Of a stretch of 64,000 bases of DNA, positions 27,501-37,000 are shown one piece after another; positions within the stretch are counted from its first letter, which is position 1; each line of letters opens with the position of its first letter. Where the stretch lies: assembly GCA_021771025.1 (NCBI GenBank), contig JAETPW010000009.1, positions 1 to 64,000 on the forward strand, read 5' to 3'. The notes under the pieces were generated by a model. That model was given only the letters and a program-made list of their open reading frames with translations. It had not been told where the DNA came from and ran no database searches. This DNA comes from Clostridiaceae bacterium. GTDB taxonomy: Bacteria; Bacillota; Clostridia; TANB77; CAG-508. A program made the translations under genes and the position numbers.

Positions 27501-29060
27501 ACGTACAGGTATTCCTGCTAGAAGTATATCATTTTTATCTAATTCTCCTTCTTGGTAAAGATCATTTCTTTCTGTTAGTTTTTCTCTATCGTATAAATTA
27601 TCTTCCCACACGTAGCCAGATAGTTTAACGTATTTTTGTTCATTGGTTACGGTTACTTTATTTTTGCTGGTTGTTATCTTAATGGGATCTTTAGAAATAA
27701 CATAACCATAATGAGGATTTTTGGTTTCATATGCTTCATAATCACCTACTAACAATCCTTTTATTATGATTTTCCCTTGACTATTGGTTTTAAACTCTGT
27801 GGCATCCGCTTCTTTACTAACGTAAGAAATAACCCCCTTACTATCTTGTTTTACCCATGTTGAAGCAGTTTTGTATTTAATTTTAAAAGCTACATCTTTT
27901 AGTGGATCTCCAGAATCTTTATCAGTTTTTGTGATTTCTGTTTGAAAGTTAAAGGCAACTGAATAATTAAATGTTCCACTTACTGATGCTTTTACTGTTT
28001 CGTTTGGATTTTTCTTGTAATAAATCATATCTTGATACGTATTATGGCGCAAAAACCACATTTCTGAACAGTAAAATGTTTTGTTACTGTATTCTCCTGA
28101 TGCACTAATTTGGGAAATTCCTGGAATCTGATCTTTTACGCGAAAGGTTACGTAAAAATTCTTTCCAGAAACTAGATTAGATGGAGTGATTCTTTTTTCT
28201 CCTGAGCCAGTATCTTGAGTAATCCACATATTGGTTCCTGCTGTATACGTTACTCCACTTGTGGTTTTTACTTTTATGGTTTTTGGTTTATTGGTAAAAC
28301 TCCACTTAAATGGTCCTACACGAACACATTGCTCCCCATCAAATGTTTTTACGCTTACAGCAATTTTACTTTTATCAGTTTGATCTTTGATGGTTTCGTT
28401 TTCTCTCCAATTAACACTTTTCTTTAAGGTAGTATTGGCATAAGTATAAGCATTGTCTAATGCCGTAAATCCACTACTAGTTCCAGACTGTTTAAGAATG
28501 TTAACACTAGAATCACTACTGCTAGCAAAGCCAGAAACATTAGGTATTTTTAAATAAATATTCATGGGGTTGAAAATATTGTCTTTCCAAAAAACATTTT
28601 GTAGATACGTCACGTTTTTCGGAAACATAGTAGCAAATTCTTGTCCAGATACTCCATACCTATTTTGTATATAGGCATCATCTGGAGTTCCCATTGAATT
28701 ATTAGCTACATTAGACATTAAATAGCCAATTTGAGCAAAGGCTTCATTACGGATAGGTGTACTTGAATTATTGACATATCCTTCATTTCCTTTAATTTTT
28801 AGGTAACCTACTAAATTGTAACTAAGTGGTACACTGTCTTCCCCATCTTTTCCTACGTCTTGCCCATGTTGTACACAAAAAAGAGTAGTATTTTGGCTAT
28901 GATATTGATCTTTAGTAAAAGTAACTATTGTACCAAGTGGAGTATTGTTTTTTAGTTCTGTATAAGAAATCGCTTTTGATGTGCTTCTTTCTCCTAAGAG
29001 TAGAAGAAAAAAGATAAAACTACAGAATAAAATTTTTTTTGTTTTTTGCTTTTGATTCAT
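24576..29060 (-). CDS. Surface protein A2: SpaA/CnaB and SdrD_B domains, PSTGG sorting-like signal
   Basis: A 1494-residue paralog of A1 and A3. Residues 1-30 are a signal peptide. Cys62 lies in LFCVQHG near the N-terminus, in the style of thioester-domain surface proteins, although the partner Gln is not obvious. A CnaB-like domain lies at about 372-475 (EITKTDKDSGDPLKDVAFKI), SdrD_B-like domains at about 475-575 (LSGYVWEDNLYDREK) and 942-1060 (VTGTIFEDLPQEEL). The tail has ITPSTGGNR (T1459 to G1463), a membrane span (about 1469-1487) and KKKVI. The last third is nearly the same as A3, including the block before the sorting motif (NQAEIVLLSKPGGSKP, GNYIPNKTNQE). AAGGAGG precedes the ATG, and B2 ends 12 bases upstream. 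Probably wall-linked adhesin-like rod; ligand unknown. Confidence 0.85.
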   Translation of the reverse strand: MNQKQKTKKILFCSFIFFLLLLGERSTSKAISYTELKNNTPLGTIVTFTKDQYHSQNTTLFCVQHGQDVGKDGEDSVPLSYNLVGYLKIKGNEGYVNNSSTPIRNEAFAQIGYLMSNVANNSMGTPDDAYIQNRYGVSGQEFATMFPKNVTYLQNVFWKDNIFNPMNIYLKIPNVSGFASSSDSSVNILKQSGTSSGFTALDNAYTYANTTLKKSVNWRENETIKDQTDKSKIAVSVKTFDGEQCVRVGPFKWSFTNKPKTIKVKTTSGVTYTAGTNMWITQDTGSGEKRITPSNLVSGKNFYVTFRVKDQIPGISQISASGEYSNKTFYCSEMWFLRHNTYQDMIYYKKNPNETVKASVSGTFNYSVAFNFQTEITKTDKDSGDPLKDVAFKIKYKTASTWVKQDSKGVISYVSKEADATEFKTNSQGKIIIKGLLVGDYEAYETKNPHYGYVISKDPIKITTSKNKVTVTNEQKYVKLSGYVWEDNLYDREKLTERNDLYQEGELDKNDILLAGIPVRLKEISSGKTIKQMETNDQGAYQFVDVEINNLADYTIEFEYDGLIHQNVILHPDKANGSKASEPNRQTYNNRFVAVGKGENENQAAIKEGIGDDAATTATVNYTFTQEENGRTAHIDQTNQCEITADTHSAGYTIPFEKGQGISEVKNINLGMYKRGQTDLAVKTELQEAKVEAAGYGHIYQYGSGYDSADEDKSWDLAVRFESPYKNVYKRPIYRADAEYQNTENKSKEMQVALTYKITVANQEALISRINKLVNYFDARYTLKAIGTGINPQDGSLLNPYSEDKYKLGEIKDGYQKLEIYPNLIIQPATTDQEGGTKTTQSSIYVQFDLSRQNVLNLLQTASIYHNSESELESAGENLKNITEIASYTSFSQYQGESNNTLYAAVDKDSVPDNSTAGETKTYEDDTDKASNLAIVLAKAREVTGTIFEDLPQEELKAKNIHLGDGIYDPEKENAIGGIKVELVQVDENGRITDQVANVYDEHSIDQETGKIGKWTEAKVEAVSGSEGTYTISGFIPGKYVIRYTWGNEQTYKIVEGKENPEAGDYYDSMVENYKSTTMDYDVYQREQSSNKFYRDINESDTRKSHAIDDIDTRKQIDNNLKEYNYESMSKQTQKEMTSNTSILEINMEYTDNDLLTIDLVRKDQPEFQINKMDFGIIERPVQSVNFVKSLSDITITLANGQVLINAHIDENGDLVGKAPYLTYVKPQKENGITIHNGFLKAELDSELIQGATVEMKYRLTTENTSNVDYADEQYGYYQYGESYYQKVLSQDKKEQHVVTVTPTQIVDYLDAKSIYRPDDQINLDYNWKPMTLSQLSTSKLVATNVTDAMRNGAYTDEEGRRQELDETQIYSTDYLQHTKLKPLRYVGETPLAAEGGDVYIKVDKMLASSDDANFENQAEIVLLSKPGGSKPTQTPGNYIPNKTNQEQDDSTSQEIMITPSTGGNRNYYLIISIGVVSFVILGVGIYFIKKKVI

Positions 29061-29072
29061 CTTCTCTCCTCC

Positions 29073-32000
29073 TTACTCTTGTGATCTTTTCTTGTTTACC
29101 TGAATGGTAAGCCAAATGACTAAGCCAATCAGTAGCGTAATAATCGTTATGATGCTAATTGTCTTAGCTAGTCCTGTTTTTACGGAAACAATAATTTCTG
29201 CTTTTCCTTCATCATTTTCATAAACTGCTCGCCCTTCTGTTAAATCAGTTTGCGTAGTTCTTCCTGAAGTATCCATTAGGTCTTGTAATTTAGCAACATT
29301 GGTAATGGTATCTAAATTGGTTCCGTTAATTTGTTTGGTTGCATGAACCGTTACGGTTTTACTTTCTCCTGGTTTAATGATTACCCCTGCTAGACTGGTT
29401 GTGGCTATTCCCGTATCAGTTTGATACCAAGTTGGATTTACTTTTTGATCAAAAGAGATACCTTCTGGTAAAATGTCTTCTATTTTTTGTACTGTTCCCT
29501 CTACTTCTCCTTGATTGGTAATGGTAATTAAATAATCAATGGATAAATTAGCTTGACTGATGGTTTTTCGATCAATTTCCACTTTCGCTAGGGTTGCTCC
29601 TTCATACGCATATTGTTTTACTCCTTTTGCTGTAGTTACCGTAATCTTGTCTACTGTTTTTTCTAAAGCAAAGTCAAATTTTTGCAAAGGAATAACACCA
29701 ATATTAATATTAGCTATATGATCTTGCGCAATGGTTAAATAATCAGTTACTCCATATATTTTCTGCTCTCCCGTAAAGGCCAAATTTTTCTGGATAACAT
29801 TAGAGTTTTCTGTACTAGGAATTCCTTCTTTTTGATATTCTGTTAAACGATAACGAGAAGAAGAATAAGCAAAAGCTACCATATATCTTCCCGATAATAA
29901 TTGTTCAAACACATATTGCCCTGTTTCATCAGTCTGTGTTTTTATTTCTCTCCCCTGATCATCTTTTACGATTTGACCTGTTGTTCCATTTAACAAATAA
30001 GCAGTTAATCCTATGTATGGTAACTCATTAGCATCTTTTTGCCCATTCTTGTTTTCATCAATCCACGCCATTCCAGAAATAATATACTTCTCTTTGTTAG
30101 GGTTGTCTGGATCGTCTGGATCATTTGGATCATCTGGATCTGGGGTTAGACCATTTCCTTCCACTAGATTGGTAATCATTTGTGTTTTAGCTACCTCTGT
30201 TTGTTGATAATAGACGAAAGCTTGATTGGTTACCGTTTCTGCTTTTGTACGTGACTCGGATTCGTCCACCACCGCTTCTATTTCTACTACTGCTTGCTCT
30301 TCTGGTTCTAAACTGATCATTAGGGTAATGTCATTACCTTCTCCCCAATTTTCGTCTTCACCATTCACTTTTACCGAACGAATGGTAAAACTCATTGGAA
30401 TACTATCTTGCAATCTCATCACAGGCATAGATAATTTTCCTTGATTTTGAATGGTAATATGATAGCGAACAATATCTCCAGCAGAAAGTGTTTTTCCTGC
30501 TGTTTCAGAAGTCATATCAGCAGTTACTTGATAACTGTAGGCTGTTTCGGTTAAAAAATTGGAACGATAAGTTTCGCCTCCTTGAGTTACCGTGGCAGCA
30601 TAAGATATGGTTTTTTCTATTTCCTCTACTCCACTGGCAGTAAAGATAAAATAAACAACTTTATTTCCCTGTGCAGGAATAGTTCCTAAAGGGATTGGAT
30701 CTGCATAAGGAACAACCGTCTCTTGTATCTCATCTTCTACTTTTTCATCCTCTATTCCTACTAAAATCGCAGTTTCTCCTACAGTAAGACCATCTGGTAC
30801 AGGAAAAGAAAGATTAACCCCTTCTACCTCTGTATCTCCTAAGTTTTCTACAATAGCAAAGTATTTTACTCCAGTAGTAGGTCCCATTACTATACTACGA
30901 TCAGTTACACGTTTGATGGTTACCCTCATATTAGCTGGAATAATTTGGTGAGTTAAGGTAGTTATGGTTTGTTTTACTTCACCAAACTGTAATTGACATT
31001 CATTGGTTACTGTTTTGCTTTCGGCTAATTCTTGTTTTACTCTTACTTCATACTGATAGACTACGCTTTCTCCTGGTAATAACTTTTCTTTAGTAAATTC
31101 TTTTTGTGTATCAGCTAATTCTTGGTAATAATAAATTCCATCATATTCAAATTTTGGTCTTGGTTCTACCAAAGTAGTTCCTTCCGGTACCTCACCAATG
31201 ACTTTTACCCCATTTGCTTCTTCTGATCCTACATTTTTTACTTCGGTTTGGTAGCAAATGACTTCTCCGGCTTTTACTTGGTCTTTAGATCCAATTGGTT
31301 TACCTTGTACCATAGCTACTGTTTTAGCTTCTACTACAGGTCCTACCCCTGTTTCCATAGCAATTAATTTAGCTTTAGCTACATGAGATGCTCCTGTGTC
31401 TACCTCTTTAAAACTTACCTCATAACTTTGAAAAGCAGATTCATTATAGGCAAGGCCTGCTGGAATCGAAATGGTATAGGAGGCTTGAATTTTCTCTCCT
31501 ACTTGCAATTTGGAAGTTACGATTAAATAACTTTTTACTTTGCTTAAATCTGAAATTTGTTCTTGCCAGCCATTGGATGGATCTTGTAGATTATTATTTG
31601 CCACTTCATTTTCACTGTAATAAATATTGACTCGTGCTTGCGGACCTGCTTGTAATTCAATTCCGGATAACACCTGAATCTCTATTGTATTTTCACGTTT
31701 TGCCTCTCCTAACTTAAATTGTCCTTTGGTCGGAAATCTTCCCAAAACTTCTACTTGCTCTGCTACTGATCTTGTATTAACCAGTTCTATATTAACTTTT
31801 GTTTGTTTCTCTGGTGCACTTTTTTCTAACAAAATAGTCTCTATTCCTTCACCCACACCAAAAACCTCTGTATCTTCTACGGTATTTTTGGTTACGATTT
31901 GTTCAGGAACGCTAACAGTAATTGACTTGGTTATGATTTTTACGGGAGAAGAAGTACCTAATGGAATTTGTTTTGAAAAGTCCGCCGTTTTCTTATTCTG

Positions 32001-33527
32001 ATTTTGGTACTCCAATTTTAGTTCTTTATTTCCACTTGTTGTCATCGGATTTAGGCTTGTTTTTAATTGTAGCCTTAGTGTAGGTTGTTCTTCTGTTTCG
32101 GAAGAATAGGTAGTTTGCTCACCTTGCAATTGTAACTGAATTTGATTTCCTCTTAATTTAGCCTCTGTAATGGTAAATTCATTTTGATATAACAGATGAA
32201 TCGATTCTACTTCTATTTGCTCAAATTCCTCTGGTAAAGTAATAAAAATAGTTGGGTTACAAAACAGTTCTTCTGTTTCTTGTTTGGCTTGTAAAATGAC
32301 ATTCATTTCCCATTCTTGCTCCTCAACTGCTGAGGAAAATTCTTGTCTACTCACTTGAAAGTCCATACTTGCTTCTGGCTCTTTTAAGGTTGTTTGTGTA
32401 GTTAATGTTTGCTCTTTTTCGTTTAGTTGTAATTTTGCTTCTTGCTTCCACATTGTCCAGTTTTGCATTTGTTCTGGTTCATACCCTAAATCCCCTTGGG
32501 TTGTTTTGTCATTGGTTAGCGTTAGTGTTCCTAAGGTTTGCGGAATAGAAATGGCGAAGGTTAGTCTAGTAATTGGCTTATCGTAAGAAATGACAATTTC
32601 TCCTTCTTCATTTTCTATTGTTCCAGCGCCTATTCTAGCTAGTTCTTTTTCGTCTTGATCAAAAATTTGAATAGTTCCTTCTGGTCCTAAAATTCGTAAC
32701 ATTTCTGCTTTGTTTATTTTGGTTTGTCTATACGTAATTCCTGTTTTTTGCTCCTCTTGTTTTTCTTCTTCATTTTGGAAATATCCTTTACCTATCGTTA
32801 GTTTCATCTCGCTTAAGTCTTGAACATTAGAAATTCCTAAATGAATGGTTTCCGGAATCGTAATTGTTTTTTCTGATTTAGCATACCAATATCCTTTGCT
32901 TAACTCTGGTTTTGATTCTCCAATAAGGGATACAAGTTCTCCCTTTTCCTCTAGGGAATATTCATTTTGAATACTTTTTTGCCAAACATTTTCTTGCTCT
33001 TTTGCCTTTATTTTAGTTTCAACAGAAATTGTTTGTTTTTTCTGAGAAAACGTGAAATCCCCTTCATAGGTACCAATAATCTGAAAATGATGAGTAAAAT
33101 CAAGGCTCACTTCTTCTGCCATACTTAGGCAAGCAATGGTTAGCATTCCCGTATCTGAACTAATTTGATATTGGCTTTTATCGATCGGTTTTCCTTCTCG
33201 CAAGACCGTTAGTTCTTTTAAGTTATGATTCTCCCACTTTGGTAAAGAAACGGTTAGCATTTCTGTTTCTAATGTCTGTTCTTTTGCTTTCATAGAAATA
33301 GTAACAGATTGTTGCCACAAAACAGTTTTTTCATCAATCGGCAGTAATTTGTCCATTTCTTGTGTTAGTTCCCCTTCTAGTTGCTCTTTGATTTCTTCAT
33401 TTTGTAAATCTGGCTTATTTTCTGTAACAGCCTGAACTACACCTGAAAAAAGCACGTCAAAATGCACCATGGCTAAAACCATGATGATTAAACAAGAAAT
33501 TAATTTAGTTAAACCTGAATGCTTCAT
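29073..33527 (-). CDS. Surface protein B2: Ig/DUF11-like stalk, SdrD_B domain, C-terminal membrane span
   Basis: A 1484-residue paralog of B1 and B3. The frame is open upstream to 33587, but the ATG at 33527 has GGGGGAG five bases before it and starts a normal signal peptide (MKHSGLTKLISCLIIMV...), so I chose it. A long Ig-like region includes DUF11 segments (for example VKNVGSEEANGVKVIGEVPE, about 760-780). An Asp/Pro/Asn linker (about 1125-1147) is followed by an SdrD_B domain with loop DENKNGQKDANE and a DUF11-like domain. It ends with VSVKTG (G1452), a span (about 1455-1476) and a basic tail. Its last domain is less like B1 and B3 than those are like each other. First gene of cassette 2, promoter directly upstream. 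Confidence 0.83.
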   Translation of the reverse strand: MKHSGLTKLISCLIIMVLAMVHFDVLFSGVVQAVTENKPDLQNEEIKEQLEGELTQEMDKLLPIDEKTVLWQQSVTISMKAKEQTLETEMLTVSLPKWENHNLKELTVLREGKPIDKSQYQISSDTGMLTIACLSMAEEVSLDFTHHFQIIGTYEGDFTFSQKKQTISVETKIKAKEQENVWQKSIQNEYSLEEKGELVSLIGESKPELSKGYWYAKSEKTITIPETIHLGISNVQDLSEMKLTIGKGYFQNEEEKQEEQKTGITYRQTKINKAEMLRILGPEGTIQIFDQDEKELARIGAGTIENEEGEIVISYDKPITRLTFAISIPQTLGTLTLTNDKTTQGDLGYEPEQMQNWTMWKQEAKLQLNEKEQTLTTQTTLKEPEASMDFQVSRQEFSSAVEEQEWEMNVILQAKQETEELFCNPTIFITLPEEFEQIEVESIHLLYQNEFTITEAKLRGNQIQLQLQGEQTTYSSETEEQPTLRLQLKTSLNPMTTSGNKELKLEYQNQNKKTADFSKQIPLGTSSPVKIITKSITVSVPEQIVTKNTVEDTEVFGVGEGIETILLEKSAPEKQTKVNIELVNTRSVAEQVEVLGRFPTKGQFKLGEAKRENTIEIQVLSGIELQAGPQARVNIYYSENEVANNNLQDPSNGWQEQISDLSKVKSYLIVTSKLQVGEKIQASYTISIPAGLAYNESAFQSYEVSFKEVDTGASHVAKAKLIAMETGVGPVVEAKTVAMVQGKPIGSKDQVKAGEVICYQTEVKNVGSEEANGVKVIGEVPEGTTLVEPRPKFEYDGIYYYQELADTQKEFTKEKLLPGESVVYQYEVRVKQELAESKTVTNECQLQFGEVKQTITTLTHQIIPANMRVTIKRVTDRSIVMGPTTGVKYFAIVENLGDTEVEGVNLSFPVPDGLTVGETAILVGIEDEKVEDEIQETVVPYADPIPLGTIPAQGNKVVYFIFTASGVEEIEKTISYAATVTQGGETYRSNFLTETAYSYQVTADMTSETAGKTLSAGDIVRYHITIQNQGKLSMPVMRLQDSIPMSFTIRSVKVNGEDENWGEGNDITLMISLEPEEQAVVEIEAVVDESESRTKAETVTNQAFVYYQQTEVAKTQMITNLVEGNGLTPDPDDPNDPDDPDNPNKEKYIISGMAWIDENKNGQKDANELPYIGLTAYLLNGTTGQIVKDDQGREIKTQTDETGQYVFEQLLSGRYMVAFAYSSSRYRLTEYQKEGIPSTENSNVIQKNLAFTGEQKIYGVTDYLTIAQDHIANINIGVIPLQKFDFALEKTVDKITVTTAKGVKQYAYEGATLAKVEIDRKTISQANLSIDYLITITNQGEVEGTVQKIEDILPEGISFDQKVNPTWYQTDTGIATTSLAGVIIKPGESKTVTVHATKQINGTNLDTITNVAKLQDLMDTSGRTTQTDLTEGRAVYENDEGKAEIIVSVKTGLAKTISIITIITLLIGLVIWLTIQVNKKRSQE

Positions 33528-33558
33528 CTTTTCTCCCCCTAAGTTTACTCTTACTATC

Positions 33559-33587
33559 ATTATCGTAAATTTAAGGGGGAAAATCAA
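33559..33587 (-). promoter_or_regulatory. sigma-A type promoter of surface cassette 2
   Basis: TTGATT-17-GATAAT on the minus strand, about 32 bases before the B2 start. Confidence 0.55.
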
Positions 33588-33626
33588 GATCCTTTTTATT
33601 TCCTGTCATTAAACGTCAGGTTTACT

Positions 33627-33691
33627 ATTACGGAAACAGTTCTAGGGGAATTTGAGCGGTTAGATTAAATTTTGATGACAATTGTATGACA
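33627..33691 (-). promoter_or_regulatory. conserved upstream element of cassette 2 (TGTYAY-N5-TGTCAT type)
   Basis: Minus strand: TGTCAT, five bases, TGTCAT, five bases, TTTAAT, 29 bases, TCCGTAAT. The best direct-repeat pair of the three cassettes; matches the core of a Pho box except for the leading C of each half-site. Confidence 0.7.
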
Positions 33692-33715
33692 TTAACTATA
33701 TATCCCCCATTTCCT

Positions 33716-33757
33716 CATATTGGTAAACTTTGAAAGCTTACCTAGACTAGATGGCAA
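33716..33757. repeat. short palindromic repeat, second copy at 60961
   Basis: CATATTGGTAAACTTTG followed by AAAGCTTACC; the arms GGTAAACTTT and AAAGCTTACC are nearly inverted. About 42 bases are shared with 60961-61002 with scattered transitions. Confidence 0.6.
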
Positions 33758-33794
33758 CCCAGAAACTACCCCTGAGTTGCTATCAAACTTTTTA

Positions 33795-33827
33795 TGCTGA
33801 AATCGTCTATTATTCTAATTTAATCAC
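33795..33827. repeat. 33-nt direct repeat, copy 1
   Basis: Starts TGCTGAAATCGTCTATTATT; matches 33955-33987 with one difference. The copies are 160 bases apart and flank the cassette 3 terminator. Confidence 0.85.
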
Positions 33828-33901
33828 TCTCTTTTTTCACGGTCACAATAACAACTACAATTCTATCTCGATCAGAGCAACACCTTCTTACCAGAACGAA
33901 A

Positions 33902-33942
33902 AAAAAAGATACAGCAATAAAATAATTATCGCCGTATCTTTT
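33902..33942 (-). terminator. intrinsic terminator of surface cassette 3
   Basis: AAAAGATACAGC pairs imperfectly with GCCGTATCTTTT, with A/T runs on both sides. It lies about 110 bases after the A3 stop codon. Confidence 0.75.
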
Positions 33943-33954
33943 CAAGACTCCTTC

Positions 33955-33987
33955 TGCTGAAATCGTCTATTATTCTAATTCAATCAC
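33955..33987. repeat. 33-nt direct repeat, copy 2
   Basis: Second copy of the repeat at 33795; abuts the GC-rich 3'-end repeat that follows gene A3. Confidence 0.85.
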
Positions 33988-34042
33988 CTTGTCCCCACAT
34001 AAGGTAAATTTACCAGAATTTACCCCGTCCCCAAACTGGGAA
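33986..34042 (-). repeat. GC-rich 3'-end repeat after gene A3
   Basis: Minus strand: CCCAGTTTGGGGACGGGGTA, then TGGGGACAAGGT about 25 bases on. It starts about ten bases after the A3 stop codon. Confidence 0.85.
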
Positions 34043-34051
34043 TCTGAAATT

Positions 34052-37000
34052 TTAGGTGACCTTCTTCTTAATAAAGTATATACCTACTCCTAAGATAACT
34101 AATGCTACCATTCCCACAGCAATTGGTAAGATGAATGATCTGTTTCCACCAGTGCTTGGTGTTACAATTACTTCTTGTGATGTTGAGTCGTCAGTTTCTT
34201 GGTTGGTTTTGTTTGGTACGTAGTTACCTGGTGTTGATGTTGGTTTGCTTCCTCCTGGTTTGTCTAGTAAGACTAACTCTGCTTGATTTTCGAAGTTAGC
34301 ATCGTCTGAGGAGTTTAGTACTTTGTCTACTACCATGTATACGTCTCCACCTTCTGCTGATCTTGGCTGTTCTCCTACGTAACGGTATGGTTTTAGTTTT
34401 GCTCTGTTTAGGTAGTCTGTTGTGTAGATTTGGGTTTCGTCTAAGGTTTGTTCTTGTCCGTTTTCGTCGATGTATTTTCCGGTTTCTAGGGCTTCTGTTA
34501 CGTTTCCGGCTACTAGACCTTCTGTTTTTAGTTCATCTAATGTCATTGGTCTCCATCTGTATTCTACGTTGACTTCGTCGTCTGGACGATAGATGGATTT
34601 TTCGTCTAAGTAGTCTACTATTTTGGATGGTGTTATGGTGATGATGTCGTTTTCTTTCTTTTCTTGCTGTACTACTTTTTGGTAGTAACTTTCACCATAT
34701 TGGTAATAACCTAGTGGTTCGTCTACGTAGTCTGCTTGGCTGGTGTTTTCGGTTCTTAGTTTGTATTTCATTTGGACAGTTGCTCCTTGGATGATTTCGC
34801 TGTCTAGTTCTGCTTTTAAGAATCCGTTTTGTACTGTTATTCCATTTTCCTTTACAGGTTTTACGTAGGTTAAATAATTGGTTTGCCCTGTCATGTTTCC
34901 TTCGTCATCGATTTGGGCATTGATTAACACTTGACCATTGGCTAAGGTGATTCTGATTTCACTTAGTGATTTGACAAAGTTAACACGCTGAGTTGGTCTT
35001 TTAATGATTCCAAAGTCTACGTTTTTGATTTTGAAGGCTACACGATTTTCTACACGGTTTAAGTCTATGCTCATTAGGTCATTGTCGTCGTATTCGATGT
35101 TGAATTGCATAATTGGTGTTTTGGATACCATTTCTTTTGGTGTTTGATTTGCTTCTGAGGTGTAGTTGTAATGCTTTAAGTTTTCGTCAATGGTTTTTCT
35201 TAAGTTCGTATCGTCCATGGCATGAGATGTTCTTGTTTCTGATTCGTTGGCTGCACGGTAGAAGTGGTTGTCTTGTTTTTCTTTTTGTGCTGTTTCGTAG
35301 TCGATTACGGTTGCTTTGTAGTTTTCTACCATGGAGTTGTAATAGTCAGTTTGATCAGGTGTTTCTTTTCCGTCCACAATTTTGTAGGTTGTTCCATTTC
35401 CCCAAGTATACTTTAAAGCATATCTTCCTGGGATAAATCCTGAGATGTTATAGGTTCCGTCTGATCTACTTAGTGTTTCTGCATTGGCTTCTGTCCATTT
35501 TCCTAGTTCACCAGTTTCTTCATTGAAGTATTGTTCGTCAAAGATTTTGGCTACTTCATCAGTGATGTTTCCGCTACTATCTACTTTGACTAATTGTACT
35601 TTGACTCCTCCTACGACGTTTTCTCTTTCTGGATCGAAGATGGCATCACCTTGGCTGATGTTTTTCTCAGCGAATTCTTCGTTTTCACTGTCTTCAAAAA
35701 CAGTTCCTGATACTTCTCTGGCATTAGCGATGGTAATGGCTAGGTTAGAAGCTTTGTCTGTGTCGTCTTCATAAGTTTTGGTGTCTCCTGCTGTACAGTT
35801 ACCTGGTACTGAGTCTTTGTCTACTGCTGCATATAAGGTTGTAGCATCTGAGTCAGCAAAGGAGGTATAAGATTCAATTTCTGCTACTGTTTTTAGGTTT
35901 TGATTTGCTTCATCTAATCGATTTTCGTCATTGCTGTAAATTTTAGCTGTGTTTAACATGTTTAAGATGTTTTGTCTTGATAAATCGAATTGGATATAGA
36001 TGGACTCTTCGGTTACTTTTTGTTCTCCATTTTCTTGTTTGCTAGCTGACCTAATTAACATGTTAGGATAAATGGTTACTTTCTTATAAGCTTCATTATG
36101 GTTTGATTCTTCATAAGGAATTGCTCCGGTGATTGTTCCATCTTCTTCGCTTACTCCTGTTCCTACTCCTTTTACGGTATATCTTGCATCAAAGTAGTCT
36201 ACTAGTTGGTTCACTTGTGAGGTTAAGGCTTCTTGGTTCGCTACTGTAATTTTGTAGGTTAAGGCTACTTTTAATTCTTTGTCTCGATCATTTTCGTTTT
36301 CGTATTCAGCATCTGCACGGTAGATTGGTCGTTTGTATATTCCTTTGTATGGATTTTCAAAACGTACGCCTAAGTTCCAAGAGTTTTCTTCTAGGGAAGA
36401 ATCGTAAGTTGGTCCATATTGATATATGTGTCCATAACCTTCAATTTCTACTTTAGCTTGATCTAGTTCATTCTTGATGGCTAAATCGGCTTGAGTTCTT
36501 TTATAGATACCTAAATTGATGTTTTTAATTTCGGTTACTCGATTGCCTCTTTTGAAGGAAAGTGTATAATTTGCACTTTTTGTATCTGCGGTGATTTCAG
36601 TTTGATGGGTTTGGCTAATTTGGGCAGTACGTCCGTTTTCTTGTTCGGTAAATGTATAGTCAACAGTTGCTTTTGTTTGACCACTTGCATCTTTGATGGC
36701 TGCTTGGTTTTCGTTTTGTCCTTTTTCTACTGAAGCATAGTTGTTATTGTAGTCTTGACGTTTTGGTTCAATGGCTTTTGATCCATTGTCAGCATCTAAG
36801 TGTGGAATAACGTTTTGATAAATTAGTCCATCATAGGTGAATTCTACGGTGTAATCGGCTAGTTTGTCAATTTCTACGTCCGTAAATTGGTATGCTCCAT
36901 TACTGTCTGTTACTGCTTCTTTGATGACTTTTCCTGTTTTTACTTCTTTTAAGCGAACGGTAATTCCTGCTACTAATTGGTCAGATACATCAAAATCGTC

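Noticed and set aside
35113..35774. Plus-strand frames opposite the A3 gene (and similar frames opposite all six surface genes).
   Set aside because: Antisense shadows without ribosome sites; the minus-strand domain structure explains the sequence.
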